From assembly GCA_002427605.1 (NCBI GenBank), contig DIRT01000023.1, positions 1 through 64,000 of the forward strand: a stretch of DNA of 64,000 bases, given 5' to 3'. The translations under genes were made by a program, and so were the position numbers. The first letter of the stretch is position 1. Each line of letters starts with the position of its first letter. The notes beneath the pieces were generated by a model. That model did no database searches and was not told the DNA's origin. It saw only the letters and a program-made list of their open reading frames with translations. Source of the DNA: Bacteroidales bacterium UBA5429 (lineage in GTDB: Bacteria; Bacteroidota; Bacteroidia; Bacteroidales; WCHB1-69). Below, in pieces: positions 43,821-51,631 of the stretch.

Positions 43821-44477
43821 TCAGACAACAACCACAATCTCCCCTTTTACCTCTTTTGCTCCAAAATATTGCAAGCATTCTGCAATTGTACCCCGATACG
43901 TTTCTTCGTAGACTTTGGAAATCTCTCGAGATATCGAAATAGTGCGGTCTTCTTCAAAGAGAGGAAGCATCATCTCAAGGGTTTTCAACAATCGGTGAGG
44001 GGATTCATAAAAAATCACTGTTTGATCGCATTCTGCAATCTTTTTGAGGGCGCTTTGTTTACCTTTTTTATGTGGTAAAAAACCATAGAAAAGGAATTGA
44101 TCGCTGGGAAGTCCCGAATTGATCAATGCAGGAATAAGCGCAGTAGCTCCGGGTAGGCAAATTACTTCGATCCCCTCCTTGATTGCTTCACGAATCAACA
44201 GATAACCCGGATCAGATATTCCCGGTGTACCTGCATCGGAAGTAAGAGCCACAGCAGCAGCCTGTTTAATTTGATCTATGTAGCGTGAAACCTGTTTATG
44301 CTCATTATATATATGGTATGCGTAACAACGATTCTCTATTTCGTAATGTTTCAACAACTTCTGTGTTGTTCGGGTATCTTCACTCAATATAAAATCCACC
44401 TCCTTCAGAACACGCAATGCACGCAAGGTGATATCCTCCAGATTACCAATTGGTGTAGGGACAATATAGAGTTTCAT
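43821..44477 (-). CDS. rsmI: 16S rRNA (cytidine-1402-2'-O)-methyltransferase RsmI
   Basis: A 218-residue SAM-dependent methyltransferase of the tetrapyrrole-methylase fold. It has YIVPTPIGNLEDITLRALRV, the acidic EDTRTTQKLL, the SAM loop TSDAGTPGISDPG, FYGFLPHK and FYESPHRLLKTL. It methylates the 2'-O of C1402 in the ribosomal P site. The ATG at 44477 matches the family start; the longer frame reads into the preceding gene. It lies two bases after the M28 gene and ends the long operon. Confidence 0.95.
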   Translation of the reverse strand: MKLYIVPTPIGNLEDITLRALRVLKEVDFILSEDTRTTQKLLKHYEIENRCYAYHIYNEHKQVSRYIDQIKQAAAVALTSDAGTPGISDPGYLLIREAIKEGIEVICLPGATALIPALINSGLPSDQFLFYGFLPHKKGKQSALKKIAECDQTVIFYESPHRLLKTLEMMLPLFEEDRTISISREISKVYEETYRGTIAECLQYFGAKEVKGEIVVVV

Positions 44478-44479
44478 AG

Positions 44480-45847
44480 CTAAAAAGTTTCTAATGTTCT
44501 GATAAAGAGTTTCAATATTCTTTCCGAATAGTTCACTCCACAAAATTCACAACGATCCTCAGGAGTATGCGTCTCATTGGGTTTAAGACCTCCTATAGTC
44601 AACGTAAAAAGTGCAGGAATCTCCTTCAAAGTAAAGGGATAATGATCGCTATTTGGCGCATTTCTACCTCTTTTAATTTGAGGAACCCAATTTTCTGCTT
44701 CATTGATTCGTTCCATCTGATTCAAAAAGCGTGCATTAAGTAGGTTGACTCCATTAAACATCATCAATCCCTCATCTCCACCACAAACAAGGTCAAAGTT
44801 AATCACTTGTATAATTTTATCTAACGGAACTAGAGGATGTTCTACAAAATAGGTTGAACCTTGCAGCCCACTCTCCTCCCCACTGGTCAAAATCAGGATA
44901 ATACTATATTTCAATCGATTGTGAACGAAATATTGTCCTAAACTCAACACATAAGCGACTCCGGAAGCATTATCAAATGCGCCATAAAAAACACAGTCAT
45001 CACCTAACATACCCAGGTGGTCATAGTGACCCATCAGTACAACAAAAGAGTCCGGTTCAGTTGTTCCGGGGATTATACCTACTACATTTTGCGTAGTGCG
45101 ATATCCCATCTTGTTCTCAAAATGGATTCGTATCTTTTTCGTCTTATGTGTAATCTTTTCCGGCTTAATGTAGAAAAACGAAAACTCTTTTTCTTCCATT
45201 TTACGAGTTCCAAATCCGGGGAGATCACTCATCCCAATCATAATTTTAGAAAACTCAAAAACATTAGTTGTTTCATGTTTCCAATTATTCAAATTCTGTC
45301 TGATTCGTACTTTCGTCAAAGAGTCACATGGAAGGTCAGAAATCAGGTCGGCATTAAAATAGATCACTTCACTCTTTAATCGCTCTTTATTTTTCTTTTG
45401 AAATCGTTCCCAACGGGTTTGTGCTATCTCAGAGAGTTGATAGGAGTCACCTTCTATCGTGTAATCTAAAATCTCCAATGGAGCATGAATCACTCTAAAC
45501 TCCCCATTTATAGATGGGGTATGAAATGGAAGCCGATAATCATAAAAATTATTCAAAACAACCTTATCTACTACTACAGTCACATCCCCAATCATTTCAT
45601 AACCGTAAATCGGGTACTCCTGGAAGAAATTATTTCCCAATGGATGTACCTTGAGTTGCTTCAATTCCTTTTTTATGTATTGAGCCGCTAAATATTCCCC
45701 ATTGTAAGGAGCAGCACGTCCATACATCTCAGGAGCGGAGAGGTCGCAGATGACCCTCTTGACGTAATTACTGTCTTGCCCCTGTACACTCCCCCCCTTT
45801 ATTATTAATATCATAAAAAAGAGAGAAAACCATCGTATCATTTTCAT
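44480..45847 (-). CDS. Secreted M28 family zinc peptidase
   Basis: A 455-residue exported aminopeptidase-type enzyme. The zinc ligands and catalytic residues are visible in order: GHYDHLG near residue 270, FDNASG with the bridging Asp near 289, GEESGLQG with the catalytic Glu-Glu near 322, NFDLVCGG near 350 and ETHTPED near 432. The signal peptide reads MIRWFSLFFMILII, KGGS, VQGQ; the KGG in its core is encoded by seven G after ATTAATAATAAA, which resembles the dispersed poly-G element. It is next to last in the hldE-to-rsmI operon. Cys near the C-terminus (CEFCG) may form a disulfide. Confidence 0.9.
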   Translation of the reverse strand: MKMIRWFSLFFMILIIKGGSVQGQDSNYVKRVICDLSAPEMYGRAAPYNGEYLAAQYIKKELKQLKVHPLGNNFFQEYPIYGYEMIGDVTVVVDKVVLNNFYDYRLPFHTPSINGEFRVIHAPLEILDYTIEGDSYQLSEIAQTRWERFQKKNKERLKSEVIYFNADLISDLPCDSLTKVRIRQNLNNWKHETTNVFEFSKIMIGMSDLPGFGTRKMEEKEFSFFYIKPEKITHKTKKIRIHFENKMGYRTTQNVVGIIPGTTEPDSFVVLMGHYDHLGMLGDDCVFYGAFDNASGVAYVLSLGQYFVHNRLKYSIILILTSGEESGLQGSTYFVEHPLVPLDKIIQVINFDLVCGGDEGLMMFNGVNLLNARFLNQMERINEAENWVPQIKRGRNAPNSDHYPFTLKEIPALFTLTIGGLKPNETHTPEDRCEFCGVNYSERILKLFIRTLETF

Positions 45848-45868
45848 ACATTATAGATTTAGAGCCCC

Positions 45869-46468
45869 CTATGCCCGATTACGAAAAATGGAGCCAATAG
45901 TAAGAAAAATCAGTTTAAAATACTCTTTGAGGGAGCGGTTTTCTATATATTTAAAATTCAATTCAATTTTAGCGGGCATAATCTCCTCTATGTAGGTCTT
46001 TTCAGGATTATCAGAAGCTGCAAGGATATCATTTTCATCAATATAACTCAGAGAAGCATAATCGGTAATCCCGGGACGAACCTGCAGCACTTTACGCTGC
46101 TCTTCAGTGTACAAATCTACATATTTTTTCACCTCCGGACGAGGACCCACAATACTCATATCCCCCTTCAGCACATTGAATAGCTGTGGCATTTCATCCA
46201 ATTTATATTTTCTCAAAAAGCGACCTAAAGTTGTAACCCGCGGATCACGATCCCCTACAGTAAGCAAACCCAACTTGTCTGAATTTTTCTTCATCGTCCT
46301 ATATTTCAACAAGTTGAACTGTTTCCCATTTTTCCCAACTCTACGTTGCATAAAAAAGGGATCTCCTTTCGATTCAATCGCTCCTATTATCGTGATTATC
46401 AACAAAAAAGGGGACAACAATACGATAGCAAGCAGCGAGAGAACAATATCACACAACCTAATCAGCAT
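45869..46468 (-). CDS. Sugar-1-phosphate transferase (polyprenyl glycosylphosphotransferase)
   Basis: A 199-residue monotopic membrane enzyme that moves a sugar-1-phosphate onto undecaprenyl phosphate to start a surface glycan. It has an N-terminal re-entrant helix (LLAIVLLSPFLLIITIIGAI), the catalytic region FMQRRVGKNGKQFNLLKYRTM, the Asp-Glu pair in KLDEMPQLFNVLKGDMSIVGPRPE, and RPGITDYASL. It is the short, minimal form (PglC/WbaP catalytic core). It lies nine bases after the GWxTD gene, and no other glycan genes adjoin, so the glycan is unknown. Confidence 0.92.
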   Translation of the reverse strand: MLIRLCDIVLSLLAIVLLSPFLLIITIIGAIESKGDPFFMQRRVGKNGKQFNLLKYRTMKKNSDKLGLLTVGDRDPRVTTLGRFLRKYKLDEMPQLFNVLKGDMSIVGPRPEVKKYVDLYTEEQRKVLQVRPGITDYASLSYIDENDILAASDNPEKTYIEEIMPAKIELNFKYIENRSLKEYFKLIFLTIGSIFRNRA

Positions 46469-46477
46469 AGTCTTATA

Positions 46478-47944
46478 TTATCTCAAATAGAACCAGTCGT
46501 CCTCAACAGTATTGCCATAATATTGCTCAATACTTTTATCGTCAAAGTTATAGATTGGAGTTTTACGATTCACCAGCTTTACTTTCCAGAACGGATCCTG
46601 TACTTCGCCAATCTTATCTGAGTGAAGAAGTTCATAATTTTTAGATACCAAGTCCACATTATAGAAGATAAACCTCACATTGGTTTGATTATCCAGCATA
46701 TCGTAGGTCCAAATTTCATATGGATAAGAATGAGAGTCAAAAGCAGACTCATACACCGAACTGGGGGGACCATATTGAAGGAACACCCGCCCCCGGTCAG
46801 TTCGATACCCTTTCATATTACCAGTAGTGTACAATTTGTCAATGTATTTTATCTTCTCATAATATTTCAACCACTCTTCTTGCGGATTCTCATCATTTCT
46901 TAAGTACCAAAAAGCGTAAAAAAAGCGTTGCAAATCTTGCATTTCTCCTTTTCTGACATGGTTTCTAATAAAGTTATTTTCTGAAATGGACGCTATAGGT
47001 AAAAGACAAGCAACGTACTCTCTCATCTGTTTCGGATCTGTAATCTTTTCAACAAAAGTGCCTCTATAATCTTTATTCAAAACAACTTCCTCCTCTAAGA
47101 AAGGAGCATCATTATTTCTTTCAAAAACGGTTTGAGAAGTAGCAACAAGTATAGAATCTGCTCCATATACCTCTACAGTAAGTAAATAGTTCCCGGTATA
47201 GAGTTGCGTGATATCCAGTTCTTTAACAAAATAAACCAAAGGAGCAGATTGCATTCTTTGAACTGTAGTGAACTCACCTCCCATCTGTCTTTTAGTATTC
47301 AAATTTTTCAACGAACTGCGAACCATAAAAGTACTATTAGGTCCTATTCCTTTTTCGGTATTATAGATTTCTGTCGAAAAATAGAGTTTATTTAAAACGG
47401 AAGGTAAATAATTGTAAATAAGTGGAATAGATGTATATCCATGCTTATCGAAATAGGGATCGGGATCATCTGTTTTGGCAATCTGTTCATGCAGAGAGAT
47501 TCCGGAAACAGAAACAGTATCTTGCGGAAATGCAATTTTAACCAAATCTTCAAATTGCACCTTGGATTCCTCATTATTCATATCCTGAATGGTAAAGTTG
47601 AGGTTATAGGTTCCATTAAGCAATGAAATGCGTTTAATTCCCCAAAAATCTGTTTTATTTACGCCGGCTGTATCTTCAAGCATCTCACTTGCCACAACGT
47701 AATCTACCTTTCGAACAAATTGCCCCTCCTTCATAATATCAATAGTAATGCGCACCTCAGCTTCAAAAAAGTCAGCCTGATTTTTAGCATAACGTACTGA
47801 ATTACCACCAAAAAAGGAGGAAACTTCCAAATAAGGATCCAGCTCCTGGTCACAATAAGGACGATAATCAATCACCGCACTTAACTTCTGTGCCTGAGCA
47901 GAAAAGGCAATGAATCCTATTAAAATTAAAAATATTCGTTTCAT
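46478..47944 (-). CDS. GWxTD domain-containing secreted protein
   Basis: A 488-residue exported protein with a signal peptide (residues 1-18, ending AFSAQAQ). The C-terminal GWxTD domain (about 330-440) carries a variant signature: GYRTDRGRVFLQYGPPSSVY, then SYPYEIWTYD and VRFIFYNVD. The name-giving Trp is replaced by Tyr in this copy. The function of the family is unknown; it is common in Bacteroidota and relatives. It sits between glyS and a sugar transferase gene within one likely transcript. Confidence 0.88.
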   Translation of the reverse strand: MKRIFLILIGFIAFSAQAQKLSAVIDYRPYCDQELDPYLEVSSFFGGNSVRYAKNQADFFEAEVRITIDIMKEGQFVRKVDYVVASEMLEDTAGVNKTDFWGIKRISLLNGTYNLNFTIQDMNNEESKVQFEDLVKIAFPQDTVSVSGISLHEQIAKTDDPDPYFDKHGYTSIPLIYNYLPSVLNKLYFSTEIYNTEKGIGPNSTFMVRSSLKNLNTKRQMGGEFTTVQRMQSAPLVYFVKELDITQLYTGNYLLTVEVYGADSILVATSQTVFERNNDAPFLEEEVVLNKDYRGTFVEKITDPKQMREYVACLLPIASISENNFIRNHVRKGEMQDLQRFFYAFWYLRNDENPQEEWLKYYEKIKYIDKLYTTGNMKGYRTDRGRVFLQYGPPSSVYESAFDSHSYPYEIWTYDMLDNQTNVRFIFYNVDLVSKNYELLHSDKIGEVQDPFWKVKLVNRKTPIYNFDDKSIEQYYGNTVEDDWFYLR

Positions 47945-47972
47945 GGTGATCAGGGTTTTATATAAATTTTTA

Positions 47973-49478
47973 TTAAAACTTAATCGTTTGCAATAGTTGT
48001 TCTATCGGTACACGAATTTGTTCCATGGAATCACGTTCTCTAACTGTAACAGTTTGATCTTCCAATGTCTGATTATCCACAGTGATACAATATGGGGTTC
48101 CAATTGCATCCTGACGACGGTATCTTCTGCCGATTGCATCTTTTTCATCATATTGGCACATCATATGCTGTTTTAGTAAATCCTGGATTTCTCTAGCCTT
48201 TTCTGGAAGTCCATCCTTTCTCACTAGAGGTAGTATTGCTACTTTGACAGGAGCTAAAATGGGGGGAAGCGAAAGCACCACTCTTTGGGAACCATCTTGC
48301 AGAGTTTCTTCTTTATATGCATGACTCAAAATCGCCAGGAACATTCTGTCCAATCCGATAGAGGTTTCCACAACATAGGGAACATAACTCTCATTGGTTT
48401 CAGGATCAAAATAACGTAATTTTTTACCGGAGAACTTCTCATGCTGAGCCAAGTCAAAATCAGTTCTGGAATGGATCCCCTCCAGTTCTTTAAATCCAAA
48501 TGGAAATTCAAACTCAATATCTGTAGCAGCATTAGCATAGTGTGCTAACTTATCATGATCGTGAAAACGGAATTTTTCGGCTGGTATTCCCAAATTCTGA
48601 TGCCATTTCATCCGTTCTTCTTTCCAATACTCAAACCAGGTGAGTTCCTCTCCCGGACGAACAAAGAACTGCATCTCCATCTGTTCAAACTCACGCATTC
48701 TAAAAATAAACTGACGTGCTACAATTTCATTTCGGAACGCTTTCCCAATCTGAGCAATTCCAAAAGGAACCTTCATCCGACCAGTTTTATAAACATTCAA
48801 AAAGTTTACAAAAATACCCTGAGCTGTTTCGGGACGTAAATAAACAGTATCAGCACCTTCAGAAACAGAACCCATCTGCGTTGCAAACATTAGGTTGAAC
48901 TGTCTTACATCGGTCCAGTTCCTGGATCCGGAAACGGGACAAGCAATCTCCAACTCCTCAATCAGTTGTTTCAAGCCAGCCATATCGGAACTGTTCATCA
49001 GATCTGCCAAACGTGTCGTAACCTCATCTATCTTTTGTTGATTGCGCAGTACATTAGGATTAGTTTCACGGAACATCTTTTCATCAAAAGGATTAAATCT
49101 TTTCTTCGCTTTTGCAATCTCTTTATTGATTCTATCCTCTAATTTTGCAATATATTCCTCTATCAATATATCTGCACGATATCTTTTTTTAGAATCCTTA
49201 TTATCGATCATAGGATCATTAAATGCATCTACGTGCCCTGAAGCTTTCCACACTGTTGGGTGCATAAAGATAGCACTGTCGATACCTACAATATGATCAT
49301 GCATTTGCACCATTGCCTTCCACCAATACTGTTTGATGTTATTCTTGAGTTCGACACCATATTGAGCGTAATCATACACCGCACTCAAGCCATCATAAAT
49401 TTCACTGGAAGGAAAAACATAACCATACTCCTTCGCATGAGCAATAATTTGTTTAAATAGATCCTCTGGATTAGCCAT
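47973..49478 (-). CDS. glyS: Glycine--tRNA ligase (single-chain type)
   Basis: A 501-residue class II synthetase of the homodimeric (eukaryotic/archaeal-like) type that charges tRNA-Gly. Visible are motif 1 region YAQYGVELKNNIKQYWW, MHPTVWKASGHVDAF, the motif 2 stretch GIAQIGKAFRNEI with REFEQMEMQFF, and motif 3 YVVETSIGLDRMFLAIL. The anticodon-binding domain starts at about 395 (LAPVKVAILPLVRKDG). The length is normal. It is flanked by porT and the GWxTD gene with gaps under 30 bases. A C-run in the codons for LSLPPILAP gives a G6 run on the plus strand. Confidence 0.97.
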   Translation of the reverse strand: MANPEDLFKQIIAHAKEYGYVFPSSEIYDGLSAVYDYAQYGVELKNNIKQYWWKAMVQMHDHIVGIDSAIFMHPTVWKASGHVDAFNDPMIDNKDSKKRYRADILIEEYIAKLEDRINKEIAKAKKRFNPFDEKMFRETNPNVLRNQQKIDEVTTRLADLMNSSDMAGLKQLIEELEIACPVSGSRNWTDVRQFNLMFATQMGSVSEGADTVYLRPETAQGIFVNFLNVYKTGRMKVPFGIAQIGKAFRNEIVARQFIFRMREFEQMEMQFFVRPGEELTWFEYWKEERMKWHQNLGIPAEKFRFHDHDKLAHYANAATDIEFEFPFGFKELEGIHSRTDFDLAQHEKFSGKKLRYFDPETNESYVPYVVETSIGLDRMFLAILSHAYKEETLQDGSQRVVLSLPPILAPVKVAILPLVRKDGLPEKAREIQDLLKQHMMCQYDEKDAIGRRYRRQDAIGTPYCITVDNQTLEDQTVTVRERDSMEQIRVPIEQLLQTIKF

Positions 49479-49501
49479 ACAGTTTTATTTTTAACAGTTA
49501 A

Positions 49502-50218
49502 TTATTCAAATAGAAAAGATATTTGTATTACTTTTGTTTTCAGACCTGTAACACTTGTCGAATAAATGTGGGGTTCCGGAACAAGAATATTGGGAACCCC
49601 AAACGACATTTTCAACTCTGTCGAAAACTTAAAGTAGGTTAAATAAAAGTCAAACCCCATCCCGGTTTGAAATTGAAAATCATCCGGGTACACTTTCACG
49701 TAGATTTCCCGTGGATTAGCTGCTTGTTTTTTAGCGTTGGATATCAAGTCACGACTATACTGTACTCCCCCTACCACATAAGCTCTTACATTATGCATTC
49801 GGGAAGACTTAAACTTCACCAGCAGTGGAAAATCCAAAAACACTGACTCTACATTCTTATAGCTTATAAACTCCTGATTATTATTGTATTTAATCGAATA
49901 GTTAAGCATACGATCTGCAAAAGTAAGTCCCGGAATAAAACGCAGATCAAAATACTCCCCAAGCCTCAAGTTGGCCACAATACCCAGGTTAAAGCCACTT
50001 AAAGATGATGTATATATTCTCATTAAAGAGTCATATTCATTCAGATTCCCTTTTGTTTTCATGGTAAAATCATACTGATTATACCCTATCATAAAACCAA
50101 AATGGAAGCGTTGCTTATCATATTTCAACAAATTAGGCAATCCTAAGTTACGTTGGGCTTGTAGTGATATCGAAATTCCCAACAGCAATAAAATAATGGT
50201 TATCAGTTTTTTTCTCAT
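49502..50218 (-). CDS. porT: PorT-family outer-membrane protein (T9SS)
   Basis: A 238-residue outer-membrane beta-barrel protein with a signal peptide (KKLITIILLLLGISISLQAQ). The start of the mature part, NLPNLLKYDKQRFHFGFMIGYNQYDF-like, and the barrel strands up to VIQISFLFE fit PorT/SprT, a component needed for T9SS secretion and gliding. Other barrel proteins share the general fold, so the symbol rests on length, the N-terminal motif and the presence of sprA in the same window. It lies in the likely operon between the heptose kinase and glyS. Confidence 0.82.
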   Translation of the reverse strand: MRKKLITIILLLLGISISLQAQRNLGLPNLLKYDKQRFHFGFMIGYNQYDFTMKTKGNLNEYDSLMRIYTSSLSGFNLGIVANLRLGEYFDLRFIPGLTFADRMLNYSIKYNNNQEFISYKNVESVFLDFPLLVKFKSSRMHNVRAYVVGGVQYSRDLISNAKKQAANPREIYVKVYPDDFQFQTGMGFDFYLTYFKFSTELKMSFGVPNILVPEPHIYSTSVTGLKTKVIQISFLFE

Positions 50219-50246
50219 AATCTTAAAAAATATCAAACGAACACCA

Positions 50247-51251
50247 TTAAGATTTAGTATTTTGTTCCACTAATTCCATTATCTGTTCTTCTAGCAATAT
50301 AGGATCTACCGGCACTACACCTACAAACTGACACACAATCCCCCCGGCTAAATTAGCAACCTTAATCATCTGTGTAGGAGGAAGTTGCACTATCATACAT
50401 AGGGTTGCCACTGAAATAACAGTGTCTCCGGCACCCGAAACATCACTCACTTCTCTTGCTGAAGCAGGAGACCACTCAAATTGATCATTCAAACGATGAT
50501 ACAAAGCTATTCCTTTATCGGAAAGAGTCACCATAACCATGTCAATCTCATGTTGATGAGCAAACTGTTTTGTAGCATCATGCAACTGTTCTAAAGTCAA
50601 CTGTTCCTGATTCAAGTGAAGTGCATCTGATAATTCTTTCAGATTGGGTTTAAAAAGATTTACACCGCCATAAGCATGAAAGTTTTTCTTTTTAGGATCT
50701 GTTGTCATGAGAATCCCTTTCTCTCTTGCTTTTTCAATAATCTGGGCAATATTAGTAGGGTTTAGCAGCCCCTTATCATAATCTTCAAAAATAATTGCAT
50801 CTATTTGATAACGATCAATCAGGTTAAAGAGTGCATTAAGAAACTGTTCATTCTCCTTTTCGGAGAGTCCATGTTTATCCTCTTCATCCACACGAATCAT
50901 CTGACTTTGATTACCAATAATACGATACTTGATCGTGGTAATTCGTTCATCAGATTGCACTATCCCTTCCGAAGTCAGCCCCATTTTAGAAAGTTGATCC
51001 ATAAAAATCTTTCCTTTTGGATCTTTTCCTACCACGGAACAAAGGATTGGTTCAGCACCTAGTGCTTTCAAGTTAGCTGCTACATTTGCCGCGCCTCCCA
51101 AGCGATAATCTCTTTCTTTAACATCCAGAATCGGAACCGGTGCCTCCGGAGAGATTCGATCAACCCGTCCCTTCAAGTAAGCATCAATCATTACATCCCC
51201 AACCACCAACACTTTAGCAGCTTTAAACTTTGAAATCAACTGATCTAACAT
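50247..51251 (-). CDS. Heptose-7-phosphate kinase (HldE/RfaE1 kinase domain)
   Basis: A 334-residue PfkB-family sugar kinase most like D-glycero-beta-D-manno-heptose-7-phosphate 1-kinase, which makes the ADP-heptose precursor for the lipopolysaccharide core. Motifs: VLVVGDVMIDAYLKGRVDRI, SPEAPVP, LGGAANVAANLKALGA, and DVSGAGDTVISVATL with the catalytic Asp near residue 270. It lacks the C-terminal nucleotidyltransferase of bifunctional HldE. The ATG at 51251 fits the promoter at 51270-51277. It is first in the operon with porT. Confidence 0.88.
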   Translation of the reverse strand: MLDQLISKFKAAKVLVVGDVMIDAYLKGRVDRISPEAPVPILDVKERDYRLGGAANVAANLKALGAEPILCSVVGKDPKGKIFMDQLSKMGLTSEGIVQSDERITTIKYRIIGNQSQMIRVDEEDKHGLSEKENEQFLNALFNLIDRYQIDAIIFEDYDKGLLNPTNIAQIIEKAREKGILMTTDPKKKNFHAYGGVNLFKPNLKELSDALHLNQEQLTLEQLHDATKQFAHQHEIDMVMVTLSDKGIALYHRLNDQFEWSPASAREVSDVSGAGDTVISVATLCMIVQLPPTQMIKVANLAGGIVCQFVGVVPVDPILLEEQIMELVEQNTKS

Positions 51252-51269
51252 TGCAATAGAATTAACCTG

Positions 51270-51277
51270 CAAAGGTA
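51270..51277 (-). promoter_or_regulatory. Putative -7 box (TACCTTTG) for the hldE-porT operon
   Basis: On the minus strand TACCTTTG is followed by CAGGTTAATTC, the same leader start as in the M1 peptidase promoter. It lies 18 bases ahead of the ATG. Confidence 0.75.
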
Positions 51278-51299
51278 TAATAAATTTTGGACTATTTTT

Positions 51300-51395
51300 T
51301 CTTTCTTCTTTTTGGACTAAAAAAAAATGGGGGGCAGAAAAAGTCTCCCTTTTTAGATATTATTATTTCCCCACTCTCTAAAATCTACCTCTTTT
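51300..51395 (+). repeat. Dispersed poly-G element, copy 5
   Basis: Plus-strand order: TTTCTTTCTTCTTTTT, A-run, TGGGGGGCAGAA, a variable segment, TTATTTCCCCACTCT and TACCTCTTTT. Both conserved blocks are present, in the same order as in copy 3. It lies between the FeoB-associated gene and the heptose kinase promoter. Confidence 0.75.
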
Positions 51396-51464
51396 CCTAT
51401 TTTCTACACTCTTCGTGACACCTAAAGTTATCATGAAATGAGATTTTTCTCAACTATGCCAAAA

Positions 51465-51629
51465 TTACATTTTTCTTTTTGACAACTCACACCCTATACA
51501 TCCGTCACAACCACTACTGCAGTCTCTTTTTTTCTTAGAATATTGGATAATCTTATAGATTGAATAACTCACCGCTAACACAATGACCACAGCTACAATA
51601 ATATTCTGCACCATATCCACTCCTTTCAT
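51465..51629 (-). CDS. FeoB-associated Cys-rich membrane protein
   Basis: A 54-residue protein: one membrane helix (NIIVAVVIVLAVSYSIYKII) followed by a Cys-rich tail CSSGCDGCIGCELSKRK. This is the layout of the small proteins that accompany feoB in many anaerobes; the Cys cluster may bind Fe2+ or a cluster at the cytoplasmic mouth of the channel. It starts two bases after the feoB stop, so it is coupled. The longer upstream frame overlaps feoB and is rejected. Confidence 0.88.
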   Translation of the reverse strand: MKGVDMVQNIIVAVVIVLAVSYSIYKIIQYSKKKRDCSSGCDGCIGCELSKRKM

Positions 51630-51631
51630 AG

